64,000 nucleotides of DNA from Argyresthia goedartella (Eukaryota; Arthropoda; Insecta; Lepidoptera; Argyresthiidae): NCBI GenBank assembly GCA_949825045.1, contig OX463822.1, forward strand, positions 2,609,001 to 2,673,000. Reading direction: 5' to 3'. This document shows positions 21,494-34,166 of this stretch, in pieces. The notes under the pieces are model-generated. The model was not told the origin of the DNA, did no database searches, and worked only from the letters and a program-made list of their open reading frames with translations. Each line of letters begins with the position of its first letter. The stretch's first letter is position 1. Made by a program: the position numbers and the translations under genes.

Positions 21494-21960
21494 GTCAAAA
21501 CCATTAGTTAATAAACTAACGTTTTTTTTCTTATTAGTTAGTCAACTATCGACAGATAGTAAACTGTATCTTACTATATGACGCGTTAGTTGATAAATTA
21601 ACGCTTTAAATCTTTAAATAGTAAACTGGTTTAAACTTGAATTGCAAACGAAATACCAGGGCAAATACTGCGGTAGCATACCTAGGTGAAGACTAGAGGG
21701 GCCAAGCGCAGCGAAGCCCCCGAATAGTCTTCGTGTTAGGTTGACATGTAAGAACAAAAGAAACGTAAAATCTAAACCCTGTCGGTCTGGTTTATTATAT
21801 TATAACATCCGACAGTCTGCTTTGATCACTAGCCCGACACCTCTCCATCAACCCGCAATGAGCCAGCGTGATGGAGCATGGCTCAATTTTACTCGTATCC
21901 TGGGAAAGGTCTGTGCCCCTCGGTGGGAACATTCATGGTCTACATTTGTAATTTTATTTT
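21494..21960 (+). repeat. Inverted partner of 12461-12800, followed by SINE body
   Basis: 21494-21800 is the reverse complement of 12461-12800 and includes a hairpin at 21686-21733 (GAAGACTA paired with TAGTCTTC). From about 21830 to 21950 comes a SINE body with CATCAACCCGCAATGAGCC and AAAGGTCTGTGCCCC, lacking the tRNA-like head. Confidence 0.5.
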
Positions 21961-22278
21961 TATGTACACTGTATATACATTATAATTTATTTTACATAAA
22001 AATAACAGGACACTGGACTTCAATTGTAAGTCAAGTTTTCACAAGGGATAGCAGCGATCAGTCTTTAAGTATGCCAGATTAGTCGTTAAAGTAAAAAACT
22101 TCCTACCATGGCAAAAACTGAAATCCGATGGAAATCAGTTGAGCGAAGCTGAACACAGACACAGACATATAATAGATACCTACTACGCTGAACAAACAGA
22201 ACATGACACCTTTAAATCACACAAATACTACCTAAACTTCATAGAGTACGTATACCAAAAACAATAAGGCTGTCTACT

Positions 22279-22340
22279 CGTTTTAACGCGTCGACAGCAG
22301 CCGGCGTCAGGTGCTGTCGACTGCTGCCGGGACGTTTTAA
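22279..22340. repeat. GC-rich hairpin flanked by CGTTTTAAC direct repeats
   Basis: GTCGACAGCA and TGCTGTCGAC form a perfect 10-bp stem with a 12-nt loop, in otherwise AT-rich sequence. CGTTTTAAC lies on each side. The function is unknown. Confidence 0.45.
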
Positions 22341-23490
22341 CCCACAACCGATTGTGCATAACTACAACTAAAAGTTATTCAGAAATATATCATAAATATG
22401 GCCTACAACTTTATATTCCTCCCCGTAGGAATACCTGCAGCTTGATCAAATCAAATCTACTAACAACTCCATATAGCACTGGCCTCTGCATTTAGGCTAC
22501 TCCTCCATAAAGTGGAGGCATTCCTAGAAGTAGCATTTGGCATATTTTCTCATTCTCAGTTTCCTTCTCCTTTCGCTTGGAAAAGGAATACTGACCCATA
22601 GCATACAATATTAATACTAATACTACTAGTACTAATAACATCCATAAGATACTTATATGCGTAGAAAATGACACGTATGTATCATCCGTTAATGTAAAGT
22701 ATACAATTCTACTCTACACAACAACTCGTTTATATAAAGTTTAAAATAACTCATTTATATTAATTTGACTTCGTGAAATTTCAGCGTATGAATATTATGA
22801 GATACATTCCAAATGAACATAAATGAGGGATCCAAATAAATACCTATGTCGTTTGAATTAATTTTTTCGTTGTATTATATCAAATAATCGTGTCCAAGCG
22901 TAGCCATGTTTTGTTTTGTAAAAGACCTTTCTAGAACTGATATTTATTTGCAGAATCTCTATTCTGGTTTTAGTGTTGATATCCGCTTCAGTGTTTCATT
23001 TCCTCTCGAGGGATGTGGCGAGGGTTGAATTTACTAAGAGTTAATAATTATTTAGACTGCGGGCACCCGCAATGAAGTTAGGTGAGGTGTGTTGACAGTG
23101 AGTAATGATTGTATACGCGGCTATAAGGTTGTACAATTGTGCTTCTGCCACCCCGTATGGAAAAAGGCGTGACGCTATGATTTTGTTGTTGTTGTACATT
23201 TATCAAACAATTGTGGGGCGCGTGCGGCGGTGTCTGCCGCTCCAGAATAGTCTCGAGCGGAGATGCCTATCGGACTTTGCTTAAGTCTACTTGACCTTTA
23301 TATGCATTTCATACTATTTCTTTATTGACACAGTGAAAACTAAATCAAAGTTTAAGAAATATTTCTTTTGTACAAAATAAAGTCCACGTCCCAACCCCGT
23401 TATGAGGTGTCGCGACTTTGAACCTCATGACATGGTAATAAAATTCAAATCCTAAAACGGGAAATTGGCTGCAAATGCAGTCCGTGGTCG

Positions 23491-23742
23491 TTGAGAGGCT
23501 TAAACTTAAACAACACCAAAAATAATAAGATATTACCAGCACGTACCTGCACTAATTTCGCTCGCCGCTTTGGGGATGCGGCCGCGCTGTTGCTCTACAA
23601 CGGTATACACAGAAAGCTAAGAAATTCAGGAAATTCTAGGTCTTTGTCAATCCACGAAAGTAAAATTGAAATCACGAAACTTCTAAAAACCCTTTCGTAT
23701 GAGGACACGGAACAACTCCTTAAACCCTTTTCTCAAATATAA
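23491..23742 (+). pseudogene. Probable LINE reverse transcriptase C-terminal fragment
   Basis: The 83-codon frame has an LPARTCTNFARRF..ALLLYNGI..LRNS block that resembles the C-terminal region of CR1/Jockey ORF2 proteins (TxxFxxxxFxxxALxLYNxxPxxLRNS). It stops at TAA and is followed by AATAAA-rich AT sequence. No catalytic domain is present, and it could be an unrelated small ORF. Confidence 0.35.
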
Positions 23743-24144
23743 GTATTCTGTCCTAATTTAATATAAATTAACTTTTATTATAATAAAATAAATTTAATTC
23801 CTTTAACTTACATAACATTAATGATAAAAACCAAAATTGTTAAAACTATACCTATCAATAAGTTTCTCCAAGTGATGGCAAAATATGCTAGAAATCGTTA
23901 AATGGTCTCTCACGATACAGGCTTGCCTAGTGTGAGGACCAAAAGTAATTTTCAAACAAATTGTAAATTTTCGCCAAAATAGCCAACAAAATGGTATAAC
24001 ATTTACGAAAGAACGTGCCTATTTGAATTTTAAAACTGTACCTACATACTATAATTGTGTGCTACTTTAATAAATATTTTTTTTCATTTTCATTATAAGA
24101 AGTTTCATAATCATAAGAAAATGTGAGACAAAAGGCTATTTTTA

Positions 24145-25390
24145 ATAATGATAATAATAATTATTGTATTTTATTCCGGCCGGAGTCACATACAAGAAAA
24201 TTACATATTAAATAAATTAATTGAATTACAAATTAAAATTATAATATATTCATTTAACGACAGGAGGACTCGCATCCACGTCTCCTGTATTGGTCCACGG
24301 AGTGCCAGAGCTGCCTGCAACATGGTGTTGCCGGATCTGGCATACCACTCCTGCGTAGGCGCTATCCGGTGCCTCATGAGACCGTGTAAGCCCGGGAGTC
24401 TCCTCTCCATAAACATCTGCGATGCGTTGCAGATCGTGGCAATCGACAGATGATCCTGAGCGTTATTATACTGTACTCTCATGGCGTTGTAGTCAGCTTG
24501 TCTGTGTCTGCATCATATTTCAGGCCAGTACAATATGTGAGAAAGAGGGTAGCTTTGACCGCTAGGCTACATCTTGTGAACCAGCGCGCAATCATATTGG
24601 AGCGCATACTAATGGCTCTTTCTGCCGTTTGATGTCTTTGACATCAGACTTGTCATCGATAATAATATTTCCCAATTATATAAACCCTGCGACTGTCTCA
24701 ATTTCTTTGCCATCCAAGTGAAGCAGAGGCACAAAGGTAGGTCCGTTTTTCGCTCGGAAGATCCTCATCTTGATATTTTTGACATTGTATACGAGCCGAT
24801 GTGTATGTGCGTATTGCTCACATGTGCTCAAGAGACGGCGCAGAGCCTTGATCGAGGATGCTAAAAGGGCCACATCGTCTGCGTAGGCGATGTGGTTGAC
24901 GTATGTGCCAGCCACGTGGCATCCAACGTTGGTGTCTTATAATTTATTACTCAGATCATCCATATATACATTAAACAACCTTAGAGACATAGCCCCACCC
25001 TGATGGACTCCACATTAGAGAGGACCAGGTGACGTGTATAAACCTCCCCACCATACGATGTTCTGCTGGTTGCGTTGCCAGGTCCACAGCAAAAAAAATA
25101 TTGGGCTAGGTACGCTCCCTCTTGCAATTTCGACCAGAGCTTATTATGCACCACTCGGTCAAACGCTTTGGACAAGTCAAGGTAGCACGCATATACGCTG
25201 GTGTCTCTTTTCACGTACTGTCTTCAGGTCTGCTTCAGTGTAAATATAGCCATGTCGGTTGAGCCTTGAGGCTTAAATCCAAATTGAGCGTCAGTCGTGT
25301 GCAGCTTTGCGAATATTTTATGCAATATTAATCGCTCCATTACTCTGGCATATATTGTAGACAGCAATATTGGTCTACAAATCTCTTTAT
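24145..25390 (-). mobile_element. LINE E (RTE-like), 5'-truncated and frameshifted
   Basis: The 3' tail is ATTATTATTATC-like at 24145-24165. On the minus strand the pieces are, in order: RPILLSTIYARVMERLI and QFGFKPQGSTDM (25390-25240), LDLSKAFDRVVHNKLW (25214-24981), HIAYADDVALLAS (24915-24676) and a C-terminal VQYNNA..ALRGPI segment (24482-24201). Both catalytic aspartate motifs are present but in different frames. The YNNA C-terminal block and the tail favour an RTE-like clade; this is a judgement from memory of the family. Confidence 0.65.
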
Positions 25391-25828
25391 TACAAGAACG
25401 GATTTAATCATTGGATAATGAAAGAATAGGTTAATGTAAAAAATTATATTGTAAAAATGAAATAGATTGTTTATTCGTACCAATAAGAAATATACTCACC
25501 AGTAACCCTGTGGTCAGTAGATCTCTCTAACAGGAGGGACTGTGAACCAATTTATCGGTAAGTATTTTAGATTGAATCAAAGTCAAGTAGTAAAGTAGCC
25601 GCCACTAACTTTCTTAACTACATTTTGCGATTTAAAATACAATCTATTGATTTTTCACGAAAATAGTTATTGTCTATTTCACTCACTCTCATGGTCTTTA
25701 TAGATCCTCTTTACTAATCTGACTCCTAATTCGAGGAGTCCAAACTTGGTATGTTTTGAAAATATTTCTTGGATTTTTAGAAAGTAGGCGGCCAAAAGGT
25801 AATGCTGTAGTATATTTTTAGAACCGGC

Positions 25829-26060
25829 TCATAAAAAACTTGAATTTGATAACCCACACGAAAGGTTGCAGTAAAAAAAAAACAGCCTGTACAAAAAAAT
25901 TATGACGTCATAACTCCCCCTCAAGGGGAAAATCGAGAAAAGCTCTCGACATAAAAAATATTCAAGGAACACGTATGCCAAGTTTTGTGAGGATCGCTTA
26001 AAAACTGTGGCTCCTAGACCGGAACTGACAGACATATAGAGACAGACGAAAGCAAAATCG
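25829..26060. repeat. Dispersed repeat with GACAGACATATAGAGACAGA
   Basis: The stretch GTATGCCAAGTTTTGTGAGGA.. to GACAGACGAAAGCAAAATCG is a phrase found in many lepidopteran transposon remnants. No coding capacity is seen. It abuts the 5' end of LINE F. Confidence 0.35.
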
Positions 26061-26071
26061 GCCTCGTCGAT

Positions 26072-27649
26072 ATGGAGCCCTTCGCTCGGTCGGCCAATTA
26101 CAATTACAATTACAATGACGCAATAATAGATGCTTTTAGATCCGAAAACATATCAGATATTGAAATCGCAAACAGATTTGCTACAGCGTTCGACGAATCC
26201 GTCAAAAAGATTATTCCGCAGTGTAGAAATACTCTGTTGGACGATGCCAGTTGCAGCAAAGTGGCAAATGTCAGCATGCGATTCCATAAAGCCACCCCAC
26301 GAAGCATTCTGAAAATCACTCGGAAGCTGAATAGCAGGAAGGCGTCGGGCTTAGATAATATTAAAATTCTGGACATAAAACAAATTAGTGACAAAATCTC
26401 TGGTGCAATAGCGCATCTCATTAATACTAGCATAGAAACCGGTAAATATCCGGATGATCTAAAACTGGATTGCGTTAGACCACTATTTAAAAAAGGTAAA
26501 CGTGGCAATGTTGCCGATTATCGACCTATCACTTTATTGTCATCAGTCGACAAAATAGTTGAGAGGTTTGTTTGTAAGCAGATACATAACTTTTATCAAA
26601 AAGAAGAGATTATAAACCACAACCAATTCGGCTTTCAGCCTAAGAAAAGCACAACATCTCTGCTATCTAAATTTACAGATCACGTAAACAGTTCACTTAA
26701 TGATAAGAAACTTGTCCTTGCACTTTTTGTAGATTTTTCCCGAGCATTTGATACCCTAGACCATAATCTGCTCACAAATAAACTAGGTAACTGTGGCATC
26801 AGAGGCCCACTACAAGCCTGGTGTGCCGACTACCTCAGAAAACGTCATTTTTGCGTTAAAATCGAGGAAAGCCTTAGTAAAAACAACCTCGTATCTCATG
26901 GCACAGCCCAGGGATCAGTATTAGGACCCCTTCATTTTATAACCTACATCAATGATATGGTGAATGTACTCACCTTCAGCACTCCCTATCAATTCGCGGA
27001 CGACACATGTCTGATCATTGTCAGCAGTGACGTAGACACTGCACTTGAGAGCCTCCAGTTTGACTTTGACAACTTGTGTAGGTGGTGTCACGACGTAGGT
27101 TTGGTTTTAAATGCACAGAAAACCAAGTTTATGCACATTAAATCACCATATCTGAAGAGTAAGCGGCCAGCTGATCTCATTGCGCATACGCATGATTGTA
27201 TGCGCAGTCCAAATGACAGTAAATCTTGCCGATGCCCTTCCATCGATGTCGTTGACAAGCACACTTACCTAGGTCTTGTCACCGATGCAAAGTTCAGCTG
27301 GGGACCTCATATACAGCGGGTATGCGACAAACTCAGGGCTCTCGCTGCATCATTTTAGGTAGTAAGAAATAGAATACCTTTTAAGACGCGACTCATGCTG
27401 TATAATGCCTTAATTGACTCCATAGTATCGTATGGTTTATCTAGCTATGGACGAACTTATAAAACTTACCTCGATCAAATATTTTCATTACAAAATAAAT
27501 TACTTAAATTGATTGTTCCATATAATATAAAATGCGCATACTCCGAAAATAATGAGCCAAACTTGTTTACTTATAGTGGCACACTTCCTATTCACACCAA
27601 AGTTGAGTTTAAGTTACTGAAAGAGGAATTCTTTAACAACACACAATAG
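26072..27649 (+). pseudogene. LINE F reverse transcriptase, nearly intact
   Basis: The first 428 codons are open, then a single TAG (27356-27358), then the same frame continues for 97 codons. Motifs in order: RPITLLSSVDKIVERF (from residue 151), FGFQPKKST (187-195), motif A LFVDFSRAFDTLDH with D221, AQGSVLGP (279-286), motif C FADD (308-311), then the thumb with CxC-rich insert SKSCRCPSID and YLGLVTDAKFSWGPHI. All palm aspartates are kept. The stop codon, a later frameshift and the missing N-terminus make it non-functional. Confidence 0.8.
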
Positions 27650-28045
27650 ATCACCCCGTAGGCACACGTCGCAAATCTCAAGACAATCTCACCACTACCC
27701 GCGCTAATAACTATTACGGCGAGCGGACGACTGCCTATTTGATTCCGAGACTAATAAACCCACAGATCTAAAACATTCAATAAATCACAATAACATAAAA
27801 TGGAAACTCAAGAAACATTTCTCCCTTTCCATCCTCAATCCCTAATTATATAACTAGGTACCTAATTTTCTTGTATGTAATATTACCAACTTGCTAGTTA
27901 CTTTGTAATCTAATCTAAACAATAGTGTAAATACCTACTTGTAATTATTTCTGCGTAACACGGAACCACGCATAAACCTACGTGGTTTTTGTGGTTCTTT
28001 CAAATGAACTTGTATTATATTTTGGTTTGTAATAAATAAATAAAA
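26072..28045 (+). mobile_element. LINE F (CR1/Jockey-type), 5'-truncated
   Basis: The coding part at 26072-27649 (one stop at 27356-27358) is followed by a shifted C-terminal piece (27650-27770, GTRRKSQDNLTTTRANNYYGE) and a 3' UTR. It ends in AATAAATAAATAAAAAAAAA near 28045. The 5' end lies near an (AATTAC)n tract at 26097-26115. Upstream endonuclease sequence is absent, so it is a typical truncated insertion. Confidence 0.75.
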
Positions 28046-28119
28046 AAAAATAGGAAAAAAAATGAACAGTGAATAAATTTTTCACCTTTCGCCTATTTGT
28101 CGGTAACGAAACGGCCAAG

Positions 28120-28497
28120 TCACATATTTCGACCAAGTTGTAGAGCTTGTAAAGTTAGGGCTTGTAAGTAACGGCGTCTAGAGTTTAGAATCTTGGCTCT
28201 AAATGAGATCTGACACCTTTTTGATAGTGCAAGCCATATAGTCTCGTCTTGGCACCAATTTACATTAAAATGTTTTTGGTGGGATCTTTTTGTCCATATT
28301 TCTATGATTTTTTCATCGACGACGGCTTCTATTTCTTTGTATGTTGGCTCTTTTTGACTTTCCTTGTCATGTTTGATCCTGTGTCGGGTCCACTCATAAA
28401 ATACCATTAAGTCTTTATAGGTTGGTAATATATTGTCTTTTAAATCACATAAATCACCAAACAAAACCCACTTCCAAATATTTCGAGTGCGCTCCAT
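28120..28497 (-). CDS. Hypothetical 125-residue protein, probably transposon-derived
   Basis: The frame encodes a charged, Trp- and Tyr-rich protein (KWVLFGDLCDL, LPTYKDLMVFYEWTRHRI, EIWTKRSHQKHF). I do not recognise the family. The phrase behind KRSHQKHF also occurs as a non-coding sequence in the palindrome at 43578-44004 (TTTTTGGTGGGAT), which points to a mobile-element origin. No intron or promoter can be assigned. Confidence 0.3.
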   Translation of the reverse strand: MERTRNIWKWVLFGDLCDLKDNILPTYKDLMVFYEWTRHRIKHDKESQKEPTYKEIEAVVDEKIIEIWTKRSHQKHFNVNWCQDETIWLALSKRCQISFRAKILNSRRRYLQALTLQALQLGRNM

Positions 28498-28889
28498 CGC
28501 TCCGGGGACTCAATTAAGCAACGTACAAAACTGACGGAAAATTTCCGGGTAATTTGTCGCATCTTAAACTCCAACTCACGCATGTCTTGACCTTAAGCAA
28601 GTAATAGCCATATTAATCAAATGTATCAATAAAATCTGAAATAAATATCTTAAAAATTCCATATTTAACGTGACATCAAATTTTACTTTTTTTCAAAACT
28701 TCTATCACAATCCGGAGGCAGTTTAACTTAAAATAATGCAATGAAAGTTTACGTATCAATGAATTTATAGCATTTAGCACCTTTGTAGCGCTGTGCCCCT
28801 TGGATAAGGAAAAAAATCATTTATTGACCCTCCCCAGGTATACATGTGGCTTTTGATTAGAGTGAAGCTATTCTTAGAAGTTGCATTTG

Positions 28890-29250
28890 ACTTTTTTTTT
28901 CATTTCATTCATTTATTTGCTGTAACACATACAAAAACAATTAATTGAAATCACTTAAAATGCCATAATTGTCAGGGAAATTAATCAGGATAATCAACAA
29001 AAAATAGGACAACGTAAAACAAAACAAAAATAAAACAAAGCATGTAATATAAAACTTAAACATAAACCTTTACATACATGCCATACATTGCTTCTGGCCC
29101 ACACTAGGATATCCTGTGCCGTGGGAACCAGAAAAAGCGACGTCACACACATATAAACATCCAAGACCTGGGGATTTTTTTCTTTATCCCCAGCCGGGGA
29201 TCGAACCCGGGACCTCTCGCATGGTAGGCAGAATCACAATCGAAGCCACA
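28890..29250 (-). mobile_element. SINE-like remnant with B-box-like sequence
   Basis: Read on the minus strand, GAGAGGTCCCGGGTTCGATC (near 29200-29220) matches a tRNA T-arm B box, followed by CCCCAGGTCTTGG and a long body. The + strand start (28890-28960) is T-rich. It is a diverged SINE or the tRNA-like part of one. Confidence 0.45.
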
Positions 29251-29875
29251 CCAATATAGGTTACTTATAATTAGAATGGAAACATTCATAGAAGTCGCAT
29301 TTGACATATATTTACCCGATAAGCTGATTACAGGTTCCTATGGGAGACCCAAAAAAATCTCGTTTGCGAATATAGGTTTCTTGGGGAAAGGCGTTCATTA
29401 ACCGAGCGAGCGAAGCATCACCGTTGCAGCTTGGGCACAATTGCTTACGTATGTCCGTCTGTCGGATCTCCTGTTCTCTTCTACAGGTGGCATTTCTCAA
29501 CCGAATATCGTGATATTTTGTATCCTTGTTAAATAACTATATTTTTTTTTGCCAATTCAGTTTTAGAAAATTGTTGGAGATATAATTAAACGTTAGGTAA
29601 CCAGATGCATTCATAAGTTTATATTTGGTATTGAAAGAAAATGCAATCGGGTTATGTATTTTATAATAATCCACTAGTTCATCCGATGTACTTCAAGAGG
29701 TCGGGGTAAAAATAATGAAAAATAAGCGCAAATTTCCTGTATCACTTAAAGAGCCTCACTTCTATCATTCTCCGAATTGGAACAGCTATTTAAATGTCAC
29801 CCTGACATCTCCATACGTTTTGATCGAGCGGCAGATCGATTAGTATTGAAACTTCAATCTTTCTGTTGCACCTTT

Positions 29876-30150
29876 TATCATCATCATCATCAGCCCTTGT
29901 AATCCCACTGCTGGGCATAGGCCTCTCCCAAAGCACGCCATTCGCTACGGTCAGCCGCCAGTATCGTCTAGTGCTTTGCAGCCACCTTAACAATGTCATC
30001 TGACCATCAGGCCGGTGCGTGGTCTGCCCGCTGTTCTCTATCCTGTTCGCGGCCACCACTCTGTGGCTGCCTTGGTCCACCTTCCGTCTTCCCTTCTAAC
30101 CAAGTGTCCTGCCCATTGCCACTTTAGCCCCGTGATGCGCGTACCCACGT
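29876..30150 (-). mobile_element. RTE-type LINE/SINE 3' end, minus strand
   Basis: A TCATCATCATCATCA tract starts the repeat (the 3' tail in reverse). CCCACTGCTGGGCATAGGCC and CTCTCCCAAAGCACGCCATT follow; these phrases are widespread in lepidopteran RTE-derived elements. The short frames across it are not genes. Confidence 0.55.
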
Positions 30151-30199
30151 CTGTGAAGTTGCACCTGTACCCAAAGAAAAATATTTACCTTATTTAGTA

Positions 30200-31960
30200 T
30201 TTACTGCTTTCAGTTTGCGAAACAATAGTCTCTTATTGTTTTTTCGCTTTTCTTCTATGCTCCATTCATATTTTAAAAACTCTTACGTAAGAATCGAGGG
30301 AAAATCGTCGATAAAGGGATCTTATTTGTAATCACACTGAACCACGTCCGGACGGTACCAATAATTAGATTTTTATTCAACTCTTGTACTACTGTATTAT
30401 AGTACTTTATGACTCCCGACATTTCATATTTGGTGTCACCAGCCTCCCTAGACCAAGTTATTTCTTATCATGACTATAAAAGCTAAACTTAAAAAACACT
30501 TCTCCTCAATCAATCAATAGTTTAAAAAAACCATTAAACGCATGGCTTTACCCGAAATGGATCGCGATTTTCCACCTTATTGCTTAGTAATAACGTTCAA
30601 AAACTATTAAACCATTTATGAGTTCGTATGCGGTAAAGGGCGTGTGTAGTGTAACAATAAAATTAAAAATGTATTTATCATAACGTAACCACATTCAAAC
30701 CCGCATAGTTTCCGTGGACCTATTAAGGATTCTCTTTTATTGTTTTTCTGTTTTTTTTTGTAAGGCCACAACCGCAGCGCAGCAGTGGTCGTATATTAAA
30801 ATAAGTAAATTAACAATAATAACTAGTCATACGCTTACCCTCAACGAAACCCCAAAATGTATGCGATTTGACATTTACCTACGAAATCGATTGCGAGACT
30901 TTTCAAAGACATTTTGTGTAATCGTCAAGCGATTATCACTAGTGATAATTTAGACGCAGAAGGACACTACCGGCCTATTACACACTTCGTTTGACGAATA
31001 TAAAGCCCGAAGATAAACCCACGCAGACATACGGAAAAGGAAATGATTAATTGAGCGAAAAGGTGATATTAAGGTGCTACGAAAATAAAATGGGGTTTTT
31101 TTCGAATCCATTTACTCCACCATGAAGTCATCTACAGATTTGATTTTTGGGTAAACGTTTATTGAGTATTTGATTAAGATTTTCACCAAAACAAAAACGC
31201 GGTTGGATGAAATTTTCTCGATAGAATTTAATTACGAAAACACCTCTAAATTATATTATTTTTTCCTGTAATTCTGAAATCCTAACTAATTTCATTGTGG
31301 AACTGCGTTCAAAATGTAGATATTATGTATTCGCAAAATCTCCTGAAAAAACTTTTTAACAAAATAGAGTAGTTTATTTTTAAATAATTATTCTGTTGTT
31401 TAGCGCTACGGTTTTTCATTTTTTTCCGATTCCGTCCCTCTCACACTGCGGGTCTTTCCGCCTGGAGTAACGGGGACCTTTGCACGGACGAGGTATCGCC
31501 TTAACGCAAGTCGTTGGACCCCTAAATATGCCATTTGTAGTCTCGTAAGAGACATTTACTTGGAAGAGATCTCTTGAAGGAGGACGCTTGTAGTCTTATT
31601 GTATTCACCCTCCATACCAATGTTCTTTTTGTATCCTCTAACTCCAAGAATAAAGCAATTTCGCCGAACACTGTGTTAAATTAACAGATTTCCCATTCTG
31701 TTAATCCTCTATTTTACTTTTGTCATTTATGATTAGGAAATGACATGTTTTTCGAAATTTCGTAATTCGTAACAGATATACAGATAACATATTATAGAAA
31801 AAACATACACAAACTCGAGCATATGTCATTGTAGACGCCAAAAACTTATGACTTTTTACCTGTCAAAAGTAAACGATTCGCCGGACAAACTTTAACTGCG
31901 TTGATTTTGCTATGAAATGCACGCGTGACTGACTGACTTCTCAACTGTTGCGTTCCAAAA
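30200..31960. other. Gene-poor AT-rich stretch
   Basis: I see no open frame of recognisable family, no repeat arms and no splice-bounded exon here. The longest frame, 30714-30953, has a hydrophobic start but atypical composition and no supporting context. Confidence 0.5.
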
Positions 31961-31969
31961 CTCCACGGT

Positions 31970-32720
31970 ACCAACTGCCAAAACCCAAGAAGCTGGAGCC
32001 ACAGTTAGTAAGGGTCCAGAAAGGGCATATGAAGGGCTCACAGGGTTAAGTCACATGGGGATGTTGTGAGTCTAAACGGCCCTCTAAATGTGCTTAAGGC
32101 CGTGAAGGGTTATGTGTTGTATGTTTGTAAATTGTCGACTTAAGAATCTTAAGTTTGTGTTTCATGTTACCTTGTACCTACAAATGTTATGCTTTACAAG
32201 GTAACGACAGGGGTAGGGGCGAAGAACTTACTTCACCAAGTCAGCGTCTGCATGGGTAGTATGGCCTCATTCCCGAGTGTTTAGTTGTTTTAGTCGAATA
32301 GTAGGAAGTGACTAACATATTGAGTAAAATTGTGTTGGTTTGTTATATAAGGGGCGATTTGCTACTGTACAGATAACTGTATTTGACCGTGTAACATGTA
32401 GTTCTTATTCACTTATTTTATCTTTATATAGTTTTGTATATCATATGTAGCTGGCTGTAATCTATGATATTCCTGTAAAACTAAATTATAAATTATAGTT
32501 TTCTTTGGCAGACGTCAAAGAACCAGCCGCGCTACCAGCCGAGATCTTCCTACCGGCTCTACCATCCGAAATCCATCTTCCTACATCCCGGCTCTGCACT
32601 TCCCAGCTCCTAACACCGACATCATCTGACTTCCCTACATCCTGCCGGATTCCTGCTGAGCACCCGAAGACTAGGGGAGTGCTCTTGTAGTCAAAATGTG
32701 ACAAATCAATACCAATGAGT
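31970..32720 (+). other. Unassigned segment with TATA-like site, possibly a solo LTR
   Basis: GTTATATAAGG near 32343-32353 precedes a pyrimidine-rich stretch, and the following 350 bp turn from AT-rich to C-rich (AACCAGCCGCGCTACCAGCC). This composition and order resemble the U3-R-U5 of an LTR. I cannot find matching ends with TG..CA and a target duplication, so the call is weak. Confidence 0.2.
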
Positions 32721-34130
32721 TCTGTAATCTCACGAACCGTCTATCCTACTCTATTTCATTAAATCTATTATCATTCCTTTCTATTTATAGACAGATAGAC
32801 GTTATATGAAGATTGAAAAATCGGCTGATGACCTAGTTGTACCTATGTACAGGTATATCTATCAGGCAGGATTTAAGAGACCTATTGTTGATAATTTATG
32901 GCGTATAAATCCATTTACTACTTTGAACTGATTTAAATACTTCAGTACTGTTTTAGATGTTACGTAAATCAAAACTGAACTTTCTATTTCTTTATTTTAC
33001 AAAATTTTCTTATGTGTAATCCGTACGCCCGTAACTTCATAAGTTTCCTAATCTCAGCCAAGAATGTACTCAACTTGAGAATTCCAAATTTAATGTCAAC
33101 TTGAGTCGACTGATATTATGCAAACGCGTTTATCCTCTTCGGGGTTAAACTAGTCGGTGGCGAGGACTTAAACTGTACCAACTAAAGTCTACCTGACCGC
33201 CTGATTTAAGTATGACGTAGACTGACTGTATAATTTACCTTAGAGTACGACAAAGATAACATGGTGCTTGACGTTAGCCTGTTAGCGAGGGGGTATTGCT
33301 TAAAAACATCAGAATTGGATGCAGCAAATTTATGGATGGATTTTGATATTTTTTTTCAATTTCGATTCTTTCCGATTGTTTTTGTAACATCCCTGGTATT
33401 TAAAAAGTAGATTTTATGATGTTCTAGGTTATCTGTCATGTCACTTCTAAGATTAAATGAACTGTAAATTTTATTTATATAATAATATTCAATTCAAACT
33501 CCAATATATATTGCAAAAAATATACCCTTAAATAACATGCTTGTTTTCCTTAATTAATTAATATTCATACCAATTCTTATTTATTTTTGTAGTTATTTAT
33601 ATAATACAAATACATGTATTGTAATTTATTCCTTAATTATTGTTTAATTATAGTAGTTTATGTGACTGATACATAATGGAGATTTAATGCCTAATTATGT
33701 ATACATTAGTTTATCTACACCCATATCATAAGCTCTCTTTGATTTGTTCAGGAACCGCATTTTCGACCGGCATGGTGGCATTGATAATTGCTCTGCAATT
33801 GTTTAGCTTGTTCAGTAGTACCAACTTTACAGACAAACTAGGGGCGGCACGCAGGCGGGCGTCAGCGTTCGAAATTTGAATGTCATAATTTGTCGAAAAC
33901 TGATATATTATGGTCGTAATGTATCAATATTCAGATAAGAAATGAGTTTTTACCAAGTAGTATAACATTATGCTGGTCGTAACATGTGGTTTTTGGACAC
34001 AGTAAAGAGGGTTTATGATACGTTTGTAGATAAAATATTTTATTAACAGCAATTTGAGTAGCAAGTCTATTATTTTTATTTATGGGGCACCCATTTCTTC
34101 GGCAACTCTTTAGAGTTTCTAGAGATCTAG
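32720..34130. other. Gene-poor stretch
   Basis: This is AT-rich unique-looking sequence. The small frame at 33697-33879 has no recognisable domain. Nothing else is supported. Confidence 0.45.
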
Positions 34131-34166
34131 AGATCTACAGTAATAAAGTACTTTGACTTTGACTTT
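34131..34166 (+). mobile_element. Extreme 3' end of a LINE A copy, tail-to-tail with the next
   Basis: ATCTACAGTAATAAAGTAC and two TTTGACT units on the plus strand meet AGTCAAAG of the minus-strand copy at 34167. Only ~35 bp of the plus-strand element remain. Confidence 0.6.

Noticed and set aside
22492..22674. 60-residue ORF with a hydrophobic segment (minus)
   Set aside because: A single hydrophobic run in AT-rich DNA; its end overlaps a CTAGAAGTAGCATTTG phrase that recurs at 28870 and 29285 as non-coding repeat.
26110..26508. 132-residue minus-strand ORF
   Set aside because: Antisense shadow of the LINE F reverse transcriptase.
29190..29245. Possible tRNA gene (GGGTTCGATCC on minus)
   Set aside because: Only the T-arm-like B box is convincing; no acceptor stem or anticodon arm, so it is a SINE head.
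29312..30197. Several 60-96-residue ORFs
   Set aside because: They fall in SINE/RTE-derived repeat sequence and change frame within it.
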